A DNA stretch of 64,000 nt from assembly GCA_011799875.1 (NCBI GenBank), contig CM022301.1:217492526-217556525 (forward strand), given 5' to 3'. Position 1 is the stretch's first letter; every line of letters begins with the position of its first letter. The translations under genes and the position numbers were made by a program. Shown piece by piece: positions 53,005 through 64,000 of the stretch. A model generated the notes under the pieces. It did no database searches. It was given only the letters and a program-made list of their open reading frames with translations, and was not told the origin of the DNA. The DNA comes from Thinopyrum elongatum. Its lineage: Eukaryota; Streptophyta; Magnoliopsida; Poales; Poaceae.

Positions 53005-53807
53005 TGATACGTCTCCAACGTATCTATAACTTTTGATTGTTCCATGCTATTATATTATCTATTTTGGATGTTTTATATGCATTAATATGCTATTTTATAT
53101 TATTTTTGGGACTAACTTATTAACCTAGAGCCCAGTGCTAGTGCCAGTTTCTGTTTTTTCCTTGTTTTCGAGTTTTACAGAAAAGGAATATCAAACGGAG
53201 TCCAAACGGAATAAAACTTTACGATGATTTTTCTTGGACCAGAAGACATACACGGAGCTTGGAGAGGGGGCCAGAAGAGTCCCGAGGGCTCCACAAGCCT
53301 TGAGGTCGCGCCCTAGGGGGGCGCCTCCCTGGCTTGTGGGCCACTCAGGAGTCCTCCAACCCTAATTCTTGCACTATAAATTCCCAAATATTCCCAAACA
53401 ACCAGATGCGTCCACCAAAATACTTTTCCGCCGCCGCAAGCCTCTAGTGAAACCTATGGCCCCCGGATCTATTTTCCATCATATATTTTCAGATCTATAA
53501 ACCAAAAAAGCCAAAAATACCTTGCTGCAATTTATTTGTTTTTACTTTGTTTTACGTTTTAGTAATCTTTTATACCTATCTCTATTAGATCTCACTTTTT
53601 TTCGAGACTGTGAAGGGATTGACAACCCCTTTTTCGCGTTGAGTGCAAGTGTTTGTTAGTTTGTGCAGGTGCATAGATTGGAGACTTGCTTGTGCCTCCT
53701 ACTGGATTGATACCTTGGTTCTTAACTGAGGGAAATACTTATCTCTACTTTGCTGCATCACCCTTTCCTCTTCAAGGGAAAAATCAATGCAAGCTCAAGA
53801 AGTAGCA
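53005..53807 (+). mobile_element. Solo Athila/Sabrina-like LTR inserted in RT of element G
   Basis: It starts TGATACGTCTCCAACGTATC and ends CTCAAGAAGTAGCA, with a perfect duplication GATTA (53000-53004 and 53808-53812). A TATA box (CACTATAAATTCCC, about 53372) is present. No internal sequence remains, the signature of recombination between two LTRs. At 803 bp it is about half the length of the related LTR of element A, so it carries an internal deletion or belongs to a shorter subtype. The reading frame of the host pol is continuous on either side of it. Confidence 0.93.
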
Positions 53808-53812
53808 GATTA

Positions 53813-54266
53813 CACTGCTTCAGTCTCACTATGTGAAAAAGGTTTTGAGTCGCTTTGGGTATAGCGACTGCAAGCCTTCCCCAACTCCATATGATTCTAG
53901 TGTGTTGCTTCAAAAGAATCGACGGATCACTAGAGATCAACTGAGGTATTCTTAGATTATTGGCTCGCTTCTGTATTTGGTGAGTGCCATGAGGCCTGAC
54001 ATCTCTTTTACTGTGAGCAAACTGAGTCGGTTTGTGTCAAAACCGGGAGATGATCATTGGCATGCGCTTGAGAGAGTTATGCGCTCTTTGAAAGGCACTG
54101 CGAGCTATGGGGTTCACTACATCGGGTATCCAAGGGTACTGGAGGGTTATAGTGACTCAAACTGGATATCTGATGCTGATGAGATTAAGGCCACAAGTGG
54201 TTATGTTTTTACACTTGGTGGTGGCGCTGTTTCCTGGAAGTCTTGCAAGCAGACCATCTTAACGAG
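53813..54266 (+). pseudogene. Element G: RT end and RNase H
   Basis: Copia pol resumes with QSHYVEKVLSRFGYSDCKPS, a TAG near 53954, then SLLYLVSAMRPDISFTVSKL, HWHALERVMRSLKGTASYGV and GYSDSNWISDADEIKATSGY, the RNase H with its first Asp in the SDSNW motif. It is cut at 54,266 before the later RNase H motifs. Confidence 0.88.
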
Positions 54267-55527
54267 TGGAGGAAATATGCCCTAGAGGCAATAATAAAGT
54301 TGTTATTTTATATTTCCTTATTCATGATAAAGGTTTATTATTCATGCTAGAATTGTATTGATCGGAAACCTAAATACATGTGTGAATACATAAACAAACA
54401 CCGTGTCCCTAGTGAGCCTCTACTTGACTAGCTCATTGATCAAAGATGGTTATGGTTTCCTAACCATGAACATGAATTGTCATTTGATAACGGGATCACA
54501 TCATTAGGAGAATGATGTGATGGACAAGACCCATCCGTTAGCTTAGCATAATGATCGTTCAATTTTTTTGCTATTGCTTTCTTCATGTCAAATGCATATT
54601 CCTTTGACTATGGGATTATGCAACTCCCGGATACCGGAGGAGTACCTTGTGTGCTATCAAACGTCACAATGTAACTGGGTGATTATAAAGATGCTCTACA
54701 GGTATCTCCGAAGGTATTTGTTGAGTTGGCATAGATCGAGATTAGGATTTGTCACTCCGAGTTTCGGAGAGGTATCTCTGGGCCCTCTTGGTAATACACA
54801 TCATAAGCTTGCAAGCAAATGACTAAGGAGTTGGTCATGAGGTGATGTATTACGGAACGAGTAAAGAGACTTGCCGGTAACGAGATTGAACTAGGTATGA
54901 AGATACTGACGATCAAATCTCGGGCAAGTAACATATCGATGGACAAAGGGAATTACGTATGTTGTCATAATGGTTCGACCGATAAAGATCTTCATAGAAT
55001 ATGTAGGATCCAATATGAGCATCCAGGTTCCGCTATTGGTTATTGACCGGAGAGGTGTCTCGGTCATGTCTACATAGTTCTCAAACCCATAGGGTCCGCA
55101 CGCTTAACGTTCGTTGATGATATAGTATTATATGAGTTATGTGATTTGGTGACCGAATGTTGTTCGGAGTCCCGGATGAGATCATGGACATGACGAGGAG
55201 TCTCGAAATGGTCGAGAGGTAAAGATTTATATATAGGACGATGGTATTCGGACACCGGAAGTGTTTCGGGGGTCACCTGGTACTTATCCGATCACTAGAA
55301 GGGGTCCCGGGCACCCCCGGCAAAAGATATGTGCCTTATGGGCCAAGAGGGGAAACACACCAGCCACAAGGGGCAGGTGTGCCCCCCATATGGGCCGGCC
55401 AAGGTGGAGAAGGAAAGGGGAAGGAGGAAAGGAAAGAAAGGAAATAGGATTCCCCCTTCCTTTACCTCCCCTCCCTTTCCTTCCCCCTCCGACAAATAAG
55501 GCAGGGGGGCGCGCCACTTGGAAGGAC
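54267..55527 (+). mobile_element. LTR N: BARE1/WIS/Angela-type copia LTR, truncated at its 3' end
   Basis: GGAAATATGCCCTAGAGGCA, TTCATGATAAAGGTTTATTA and CCTAGTGAGCCTCTACTTGA are the well-known start of BARE1/WIS/Angela LTRs. A TATA box (TTATATATAGG, about 55226-55237) follows. It is cut at 55527 by element H and its end is not found in the window, so about 1.26 kb of an expected 1.7 kb remains. The five bases before it, ACGAG (54262-54266), would be its target duplication. Confidence 0.9.
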
Positions 55528-56911
55528 TGATAACCCACAAGTATAGGGGATCGCAACAGTTTTTGAGGGTAGAGTATTCAACCCAAATTTATTGATTCGA
55601 CACAAGGGGAGCCAAAGAATATTTGCAAGTATTAGCAGCTGAGTTGTCAATTCAACCACACCTGGAGATTAATTATCTGCAGCAAAGTGATCAGTAGCAA
55701 AGTAGTATGATAGTTTTGATAATAGTAGCAAAGGCAATAGTGACAGTAACAGTGATAGCAGTAGTAACTTAGCAAGAACAATATGTAGGAAAATCATAGG
55801 CATTGGATCGGCGATTCGCTGGATGATATTCATCATGTGACAGTCATAACCTAGGGCGATACGACACTAGCTCCAGTTCATAAATATAATGTAGGCATGT
55901 ATTCCGTAAATAGTCATGCGTGCTTATGGAAAGAACTTGCATGACATCTTTTGTCCTACCCTCCCGTGGCAGCGGGGTCCATATTGGAAACTAAGGGATA
56001 TTAAGGCCTCCTTTTAATAGAGAACCGGAACAAAGCATTAACACACGGTGAATACATGAACTCCTCAAACTACGGTCATCACCGGGAAGTGTCCCGACTA
56101 TTGTCACTCCGGGGTTGCTGGATCATAACACGTAGTAGGTGACTATAACTTGCAAGATCGGATCTATAACATGGATATAATGGTGATAACATAAATGGTT
56201 CAGATCTGAATTCATGGCACCCGGGCCCAAAGTGACAAGCATTAAACATAGCAAAGTCATAGCAACATCAATCTCAGAACATAATGGATACTAGGGATCA
56301 AGCCCTAACAAAACTAACTCGATTACATGATGAATCTCATCCAACTCCTCATCGACCAGCGAGCCTACGAAGGAATTACTCACTCCCGGTGGGGAGCATC
56401 ATGGAATTGGCGATGGAGAAGGGTTGGTGATGACGAAGATCAAAGACCCCCCCCCCCTCTCCGGAGCCCCAAACGGACTCCAGATCTGGCCTCCTGATGA
56501 AGAACAAGAGGTGGCAGCGGCTCCATCTCGCGAAACGCGATAATTCTGTCTGCCTGATTTTTTTCTGGAAAAATAGGATTTTATAGCGTTGGTTTCAGGG
56601 TCTGCGGGGCCACCAGGTGGGGACAACCCACCTAGGCGCGCCTGGAGGGGGTGGCGCGCCCTGGTGGGTTGTGCCCACCCAGGTGCCCCCCTCCGGTGGT
56701 TCTTGGCTCCAGTATTTTTCTTTTATTGTATAAAAATTCCTCGCAAAGTTTCGTTCCATTCCGAGAACTTTTATTTCTGCACAAAAACAACACCATGGTA
56801 GTTCTGCTAAAAACAGCGTCAGTCCGGGTTAGTTTCATTCAAATCATGCAAATTAGAGTCCAAAACAAGAGGAAAAGCGTTAGGAAAAGTAGATACGACG
56901 GAGACGTATCA
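55528..56911 (-). mobile_element. Element H: 3' LTR, Athila-type gypsy, minus strand
   Basis: On the minus strand it starts TGATACGTCTCCGTCGTATC and ends CTATACTTGTGGGTTATCA (1,384 bp). A minus-strand TATA box (CGCTATAAAATCC; plus-strand 56576-56588) fits the orientation. The GCGCGCC-containing block around 56,636-56,660 is typical of such Triticeae LTRs. Target-side bases at the left are AGGAC (55523-55527). Confidence 0.88.
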
Positions 56912-57560
56912 ACTCCCCCAAGCTTAAACTTTTGCTTGTCCTCAAGCAATTCAGTTGATAAACTGAAAGTGAAAAAGAAAAACTTTTACGAACTCTTTTG
57001 CTCTTGCTTGCATAAATAAGCTTAAGTAGCACCCAGGTTTTCAGCAAAGATTATAACTAACCATGTCGACAATAACTCTTAAAAATTATATTAACTCATA
57101 ACAATGACATAATCAGCTAGCGAGCAATAATAAGATATCTCGAACAATAACACGTTATTAAAACAACCATGATATAATATGACAATAGTGGTATCTCGCT
57201 AGCCCTTTCTGAGACCGCAAAACATAAATGCAGAGCACCTCCAAAGTCTGAGCAGCGACTAAACATTGTAATTCATGGTAGAAAAGATCCAGTCATGATG
57301 CGCCCAACATTAGCTACACACAATGCATAAGCATGACAGCAGTGCTCTCAGGTTCTGGCGCTTATATGAGAAGGTGATGACACAACATAAAAGTAAATAG
57401 ATAGTCCCTTCGCAGAGGGAAGCAGTGATTTGCAGAGGTGCCAGAGCTCAAGTTTTAAAACAGAGGTAAATGAAATTTTGAGAGATGCACCCTTCTTGTT
57501 TACTTCGCGACCATCAGTTATCAATATCTTCCATGCTAAACACATTAGTGGAGGTTCCCA
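56912..57560 (-). mobile_element. Element H: 3' end of internal region
   Basis: On the minus strand it ends GAGGACAAGCAAAAGTTTAA followed by GCTTGGGGGAGT, an Athila-type polypurine tract next to the LTR. The 650 bases seen are non-coding. The rest of H is absent: at 57,561 the LTR of element I begins. Confidence 0.82.
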
Positions 57561-59729
57561 TGTAGGAGATATGCCCTAGAGGCAATAATAAATGTTATTA
57601 TTTATCTCCCTGTTCGTAATTAGGTTTATGTTCCATGCTATAACTGCTATGGTTCTCGGGTCTGCAATAACCACGAGACTCGGAGGAAGACTCATATGCA
57701 CGTGTGGAATAATAAACGGTAAAATGTATTCCTAGTCTGGCCTCTAAGACTAGCTCAAGTGTTGCATGATGGTTCTGTTTTCCTGATCATGGGCATGTCT
57801 ATGCCAGCAATTTTGAGGGCACAATGTTAGGACAAACACTTGTGTTGAATCGACCCGATTGATGTTATGCTAAGAGATACATTCATCACAAGTTAATGGT
57901 TAATAACACAGAGATGGTTAACGTTTGCATGATTCCTTAGACCATGAGAGTATCGGTTTTCTTCATGCTTGATTCATGAACTTTGGGGTTTGTTAAACGT
58001 CATCCGTAACTGGGTGGCTATTACAGCGGCTTACGGGTTCATGGAAAAGTATGTCAAGTAACTTGATAGCTCAAGATTGGGATTTGCTCCTTCGACGATG
58101 GAGAGATATCTCTGGGCCCTCTCGGTGTTGCGGTATCCATCATCATCTAGCCAGACACAATGTGATTTGATCACAGGGATGCCAGAACACGGGAACGAGA
58201 AAAGAGAACAATACCGGTAATGAGGTAACTATCATAGTGGACAAGTTGTTGATCCACGGGAATGCCAACATGTCTCACCTCAGGTATTTGTAACATATCG
58301 CGAAGCAACAGGAATAGCACACGGCAAATGGAGGTTCACTCGAATATTCATTCGTGTGGGTATAGGGGTCAATATGGGTGTCCACGGCTCCGATGTTGAT
58401 CATTGATCGGAAGGGGTTCCGGGTCATGTCTATACTTCACCGAACCTATAGGGTCACACGCTTAAGGGTCATCTATCTGCTGAATACTAGACAAGGAGTC
58501 CGAGAGAAAGTCACTGGAAAAGTTTCGGAGACAACGGAAAAGTTCCGGAGAGAACACCGAAAAAGTTTCGGTAAAATTGAAAAGTTGTTTCAGATAAAAC
58601 CATTGATCCAAAAAGGTTTCGGCAAGCACCGGGAATGTTTTGGAGGTTGCCAGATTGGTCTGGTAATTTCTGGAATTTTTCTGGAGAAAAAACCGAAAAA
58701 ATGTTTCGGAGCTGCCGGAATTGTTTACCGGGTAAACGAAGATGGTTTTAAATTAAACCACCATACCGGAAATGTTCCGGAGTGCGTACAGATAATTTTA
58801 GAGGGTGCCGGAAAAGTTCTGGGACCTTTGGGAATTTTTCAAAAGTAATAGTCGCGGAAAACATCTTGTCCCAGCATGAGGGGACAAGATCCCACGGATC
58901 GTGGGGGCTGTTTTGGGCTGTTTTGGGGGCGCCCCCCCCCCCCTTGAGGGGGCAGCCCCTTGTGGCTGGACAAAGATGTTGGGGGCCCCCCATGGTGGGG
59001 GGCAGCCCCCACAAATGGTGGAAAGTGTTGGGAGGAAGGTGGGGCCCCATGGGGGAACACCATGGACAAGGGAACATGTTTTCTTCATGTTTGGTGGGAA
59101 CATGTTTTACTTGTTTGGTGGGTGCATGTTTTGTGGGCTGAAATTTCAGCCCCCTCACCCCTTCCACCACTATATAAGGAGGTGGAGAGGAGCTCTCCAT
59201 CACCACTCCAACTCTCTCACACATGGCATGCATGATCTGCCTTTCTTCTCTCCCTCCCACGAAATAGTTTCGTAGTGCCGAAAGGCTGTCTGGGTTCCGG
59301 TGGGAACTAGTTCTGGACGGCGAAGCCCTGTCGGATAGATGACACCGTATGTGTGCAACTCTGTAGTGAGGTCGTAGTTTCGATCTTAGTGCCCGTGGGG
59401 CTGTTCGTGAGTGCCTCCCGAAGGGCTGTCCAAGTGACGGTCCGAGTTCTGTGAGTCCTCCCGAAGGGCTGTCCGCGACACCGTCCGGGGGACTGTCCGA
59501 CCGCCTCCCGGAGGGCTGTCTGGGTGGCGGATGAGGGTATACATACTCGTGGTTGGGAGGTTGTAAAATCCTAGCTGCGGGGATCTGCACCGACGATCGT
59601 CATCGACTCTACTTCCGCTGCGCTACGAGTCGGTAACGAAAATGATCAAACCTTGTATGCAGTCTCCATAGTGGTCCTGGGTTGGTGCGTAGGTCGGAAA
59701 TTTTTTGTTTTCTGCTGCGTTACCCAACA
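57561..59729 (+). mobile_element. Element I: 5' LTR, BARE/Angela-lineage copia, 2.17 kb
   Basis: It starts TGTAGGAGATATGCCCTAGAGG, like the BARE1/WIS/Angela start but diverged, and ends GTTACCCAACA, followed by a primer site. TATA box CCACTATATAAGGAGG at about 59168-59183. The middle (58,500-58,850) is filled with variants of GAAAAGTTTCGG/CCGGAAAAGTTCC. The part after the TATA box has at least three copies of CTCCCGAAGGGCTGTC (about 59,417, 59,458, 59,505). A C12 run lies at 58932-58943. Confidence 0.88.
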
Positions 59730-59730
59730 G

Positions 59731-59743
59731 TGGCATCATGAGC
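59731..59743 (+). other. Element I: primer-binding site
   Basis: TGGCATCATGAGC directly after the LTR is a diverged form of TGGTATCAGAGC, the initiator tRNA-Met primer site, with an extra base. It supports 59,729 as the LTR end. Confidence 0.8.
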
Positions 59744-61133
59744 CGTGCTATGCGTAGATGCAGGTTGCGATCTAGAATACATAGAGATGTATGGGTGTTG
59801 CACAATATAATTAGGTAGTAGATGAGTTCTATTACTGAAAATTATTTGTGCGGGTAGCAGATGAAATCTGTTACCCGATGTTCCTGTTGCTTCCCTTGAA
59901 TTTGCATAATCCAGGTCTTGACGGCATGGTGGAATCTCACAAAGTTCTGGCAATCCGCGATCCTTTCATGCTGCTCCTGAGTATGCTGATTGACAGATCA
60001 ACGAAGTGCTAACAGTTCTTTGGGTTCCACCATAGTTAAATAAAGATGGATGTTTCGCAGACGAAAGGGCAATGCAGATATGATCTGCACGGGGGTCATG
60101 CGTATGACGAAGTTCAGTATGGGGCTCGAGATTTTATTATCTCGTGTTTCATACACCCCGCATTGTTAATCTAGAGACTTGGATTATCATACTTGATGAT
60201 GGACGTTGGTAGCTTCGGTTTGTTTCGAAACCTTAGAAGCCACATAAAACAAGTTTTTGCATGAACCGATTAGAGGCGTCTAACTTGGTTTTGTAGGATG
60301 GTTTGCATGTGCATGTGATGTGGTATAGCAGTGCTCTTAATAATTTGATTATGTATGAGATGACCATACAATGTAAATTAACATGACCTGCGTGTCATGA
60401 TTCGGCATGATGGCTGGAGCCATATGATTGTCACTTTAATGACCTGCGTGTCAACCTTAAGTAATGCATTATTTTATTAGCTATAGAGATAGCAATATTA
60501 TCGGGTGCATCGACAAGGTGGTGGCAATCTTCGCGAAGGTGAACACCGACACGAATGCCGAAGACGAAGAAATACAAGACTTCTCCGTCAGAAAGGGCTA
60601 TACCATATCATGCTAATTATGAATTGCCTGAGATGTTTATCCCTTATGTTGCACCCTTCTTGATTGCGCGGTAGTCACTTTTATTAGGGTGATCTCTCAC
60701 AAAAATATCAAGTAGTTAGTGTTCTCCCAAGTGTAGCACCGTCACGGCACCTAACTTTTCGGGGTGCGCCATGGTTGCATGGATACGAACGATTAGGGAT
60801 GTGTGAGGCGGGTGAGGTCAGACCCCGCAGCAAGATCACTTGGTTGTCTTGACATTCATGGCAGGATCGTCCTGAGCTCGGAACACACGCATCGAAAGAT
60901 GAACAAGAGTCACATAGAGATGTGATCGGCAAGTTGGCCTACCGATTAAAATTCCCGTCATGAGATGATGATTCTATGGCGATGAATTGAAGTCTGGATC
61001 TTGTATCACTCAAAATCAATTATGAGAGATATTGATTTGAGTGGGAGCGCACTGTTGAATTAACTTGTTTAATTCTCAGTGCAATTAATTTTGAACACTG
61101 TCTAAGTGTGTTTTGCATAATAGTTGTAGAATA
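59744..61133 (+). mobile_element. Element I: 5' leader region
   Basis: About 1.4 kb between the primer site and the gag start without an open frame of note. The phrase GACCTGCGTGTCA occurs twice (about 60,387 and 60,440). Long leaders are usual for BARE-type elements. Confidence 0.6.
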
Positions 61134-61800
61134 ATGGCTCGTGTTTCCACCTTCCCTGTTAATTTTGAATAGCTGTTAAATATCTGGTTAAAACTTTACG
61201 GTTGGTAACGTAATATGAGGATTGTCCTCAAGAGTGCCGAGAAGGATTTTGTCCTATCGCATACTTTGGTATTCTCTCGCTTATGCTATGGATCATGTGA
61301 CTCTCGTCCTTCGATCCAAAAGCTAGAATTCCGTTTCAGTCAAAGTGCAATATGTTTGTTTCCATGAGACCCGAACTTCGAAAGTTTGGATAGTTATGTG
61401 ATATTCATGGAATCTGAAAATCATTTTCAGAGACAAACAAAAGCTAAAAGATATGAGATATCCAAAGCAATGTCTGTTTGCAAACTATTAGTAAAGGTGT
61501 TTACTATGCATTAGACTGATAAGAGAGGGATCCAGAAGAACGCCTGTCATATGATGAAAGGTGAATAAAACAACAACTTAAAGAGAAAGGAAGTGTCCGA
61601 AGGGTGTTATTGAGACTTTCACGCCTAGGAAGTCCGGGGCTAACACCACTCTTAAGTTGGGTGCTTCTTCTGAGAGTAGGAGAAATACTAAAAGTTAAAC
61701 TGTTAGAAGTATAAAGGCAGAAGGAAAGAAGACTGGAATATCCAGCTCATGTATGAATGTCATACAAGTTTTTGATGTATAGAAGGCTGGTCAAAGATAT
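61134..61800 (+). pseudogene. Element I: decayed gag
   Basis: ATG at 61134 opens with MARVSTF, as in BARE/Angela gag, and after stops and frame changes gives NMRIVLKSAEKDFVLSH. Further scattered matches (AMSVCKL) occur, then Lys/Glu-rich sequence (about 61,560-61,760). No zinc knuckle is recognisable. Only scattered pieces of the protein can be read. Confidence 0.6.
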
Positions 61801-62000
61801 AGTTCTTGGGAATTATGGTTAAACATGTTAATCACTAATTCTTGGGTATTGTGAGTTAATCACAAAGATACCCGCTTGATTGCATTCTGTTGCAACTCGA
61901 TGTAAGAACTACTATGGCCTGAAAGACTAGCCAGGAATGAGGTTTAGATACACGCAGGGAACATAGTAAATGTTACTATACCTTCCATCTTGTATTCCCT

Positions 62001-62357
62001 ATGTATTTACTTTCATAGTTCATTTTATAGTTTCACAAACTCTAGCCCATTGCATAAGGTATCTTGCAAGAAGGTTGTTCATAAGAGAACTTTTTATGTT
62101 CGATGTTATGAATAACATAAGGGCCATACTTTCGTTGAGAATGAGATGTATGTTATGAATAATGATAATAATATATTACCTTTGGATTTACTTTCATAAT
62201 TCATTTTAGAGTTTTACACACTCTAGCCCATTGCACAATGTTTGTTGCAAAAGAGTTGTTCATAAAAGAACAATTGTTGTTCAGTATTATGAATAACATA
62301 AAGGGCCATGCTTCCATCCGAGATTGGACGTATGTTATGAATATTGATAGTAATATG
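62001..62357. repeat. Tandem duplication, about 180 bp, within element I
   Basis: 62001-62180 and 62181-62357 share GGATTTACTTTCATA-like starts, ACTCTAGCCCATTGCA, TTGTTCATAA.AGAAC and TTATGAATAACATAA.GGGCCAT in the same order, with about 80 percent identity by eye. The segment lies between gag and pol remnants and does not look coding. Confidence 0.85.
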
Positions 62358-62379
62358 ATACATCCATAACACTGACGCT

Positions 62380-64000
62380 AAATGTCGTAAGACTAAGAGA
62401 ATACCACACAAGTGTGGCACTACACTTGGTCACATTGGAGAAACCCGCATGGATAAATTCCATTATGATGGATTTTTAAAGTCCTTTGATTTTGAATCAT
62501 CTGACACTTGCAACTGTCCTACGAAAAGTGAAGTGTCTGAAATACCGTTCACAGGCCATAAGGAACGGACAACAAACTTTTTGGTGATCATACATTTGAT
62601 GTGTGTAGTCCGATAAATGTTGTTAGTAGTGGATTTATCTATCTTCAGAAATGACTCAAGTAGATATGTGGATATTTACTTGATGAGACGTAAGTCTGGA
62701 TCTTTTGAATTCATTCGAAAGGTTTTCAATAATGAAGTAGAAGTTATTGTAACAAGAAAATTATGTTTCTACAATTCGATTGCAGAAAGGAATATTTGAG
62801 TTACAAGTTTAGCGAATGTCTGATGAGTTGTGAAAGTAGTTTCATAACTTGCACCTCCCGGAACACCACTGCATGTGGAAAGTCCGTGAAGATGTAATCA
62901 AACCATTTATGACATGATAAGATCAAAGATGACATAAATAAATTTGCCATTATCCCTTTTAAAGAGTGATGCTTTAGAGACTGCGGCTTTTACACTGAAA
63001 AGAGCTCCATCGGGTCTGTTGAAATGACGCCATGGTATGGTATGCCTAACCATGTTATATCTTTTCTTAAACATTTGGAATATGGGGCTTGTGTAAAAGG
63101 TTACAAACCTATTCCAAATCAGACAAGTGCTACTTTGTAGGTTATCCCAAGCAATTGGGTATTCCTCCCTCACTATACCGAGGCAAATAGGTTTGCCACA
63201 AAGAACGGTATGCTTTTTGAAGAAAATGGTTCTTTCAAAAAGGTGAGTGGGAGAACAATGCAACTCGACGAGATAACCAGTATCTCCGTCATCAGGTCAA
63301 AGGAAAGGAACCTTGGAAGTAATTCCGGAGTTTCCTACTGTGACTGATACAGAAGTCTCTACAATAAAATGTATGGACTTCGGTCGAACTTGCAGCTGAA
63401 CCACGTAGGCAAAGCTCGTGCAAACCTATCAGGTGCGCAAATGAGATATTGTTGTTAGATAATAGTATACCTATGATACACAAGGAAGCGTTGATGGGCC
63501 CTGACTCCGGGATTGGCTAAATGCCAATACAGTCCGAGATAGTTTCCATATAAGTGATTCAAAATTAAAATCTTGATACACCTTTCGGAAGACTTAGAGT
63601 CTAACGAATATTTATGGAACTAAAAACTGATATGGATAAAAATGTTTTATCCATAAAGCTCGACTTGTTGAAATAACAAGTTCAAGGAGTTGACTACGAT
63701 GAGGTTGTTTCACCGTAGCGTTGCTTAAAGTCGGTTCGGGTTGAACTAGCAATTAATACATATTTCAGTCATGAGATATGAAACATGGATGACAATAGGA
63801 TTTCCATATGATGGAAATGAAACCAAGGACTTTCATGTGTTACAGTCCAAGGTATTTTGTCATTCCAGAGGATGCTAGTGAGTGCGCAAACTTCAGAGTT
63901 CCAGAAATGGACAGAGGAGAGCAAAATGGAGTTGGAATCTTCGTGTTTTGATGAAATGGTCAAAAAGGGTTTTTGACTTCATCAATGGGTAACGAAGATG
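62380..64000 (+). pseudogene. Element I: decayed pol (integrase and reverse transcriptase), runs off the window
   Basis: Fragments of a copia pol appear in changing frames. FDFESSDTC and PFTGHKERTT (62,485-62,580) come from the pre-integrase/integrase start. RNDSSRYVDIYLMRRKSGSF with FNNEVEVIV (62,640-62,760) is the integrase core around the second Asp region. DSG.W-L-like and SEIVS (63,500-63,540), HKARLVE (63,655) and, at the end, a WNLRFDEMVKKGF-like stretch (63,930-63,985) come from RT, across frameshifts. Stops are frequent, so no functional protein is possible. The matches fit the BARE/Angela lineage suggested by the LTR. Confidence 0.72.

Larger units (their letters stand above)
48212..54266 (+). 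mobile_element. Element G: broken copia retrotransposon with LINE and solo-LTR insertions
   Basis: Order: 5' LTR-like region, gag, protease, integrase, RT, RNase H, the copia order. It is interrupted by a LINE (49713-50523) and a solo Athila LTR (53005-53807). It ends inside RNase H at 54,266, where a BARE1/WIS/Angela LTR begins. No 3' LTR is visible. Many stops and frameshifts make it inactive. The LTR phrase TTATAAGGTGAGCTATTCTA and the gag type are those of a common Triticeae copia family that I cannot name with certainty. Confidence 0.85.

Noticed and set aside
58748..59590. 280-codon minus-strand open frame
   Set aside because: Lies wholly inside the LTR of element I, over its repeats and C-rich run; Pro/Arg-rich composition without a domain.

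Overview
The window is a stretch of large-genome grass DNA, most likely Triticeae (wheat, barley, rye or Aegilops). It is almost entirely transposable elements: BARE1/WIS/Angela-type copia LTRs, Athila-, Tat- and chromovirus-type gypsy elements, a LINE, a Stowaway MITE, a Helitron-like unit and several other DNA-transposon units. I found no convincing host gene, no RNA gene and no CRISPR. Family names are from pattern recognition, not from a search.

Left part, 1-24,759: a four-level nest. A short remnant of an old gypsy element (24,669-24,759) received element A (Athila/Sabrina-like; only its 3' end and 3' LTR are in view). The A LTR was split by element B (902-23,816, Tat lineage, duplication TTTAT). 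B was split by element J (4,606-18,888, duplication CGGGG). J is a young, apparently intact Tekay/Del-type chromovirus with two 4.2-kb LTRs, an extra 256-codon ORF and an uninterrupted 1,465-codon gag-pol ORF ending in a chromodomain-like tail. B has broken gag-pol genes with a second (archaeal-type) RNase H. In its 3' region it carries an antisense ORF with a B3-type DNA-binding domain.

Middle, 24,760-35,435: element C, a 5'-truncated minus-strand Tat-lineage element. Its pol remnant faces a long, apparently spliced plus-strand ORF of the PF04195 'putative gypsy type transposon' class. A copia-like LTR (E) and an Athila LTR fragment follow, with junctions that do not match as simple insertions.

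35,436-48,200: a lower-copy island with TIR-bounded units (38.6-40.5 kb and about 40.5-42.0 kb), a non-autonomous hAT, a small Helitron candidate, MITEs, two possible non-LTR tails and sequence I do not recognise.

Right part, 48,212-64,000: a broken copia element G interrupted by a 5'-truncated LINE (14-bp duplication) and a solo Athila LTR (duplication GATTA), and ended by a BARE1/WIS/Angela LTR (N). N is cut by a minus-strand Athila-type LTR (H). H is cut by element I, a BARE/Angela-lineage copia with a full 2.17-kb 5' LTR and badly decayed gag and pol that run off the window.

The most notable points are the antisense B3-domain ORF in B, the exon-like pair inside the LTRs of J, the extra ORF of J whose ATG sits exactly on a splice acceptor, and the spliced antisense ORF of C.
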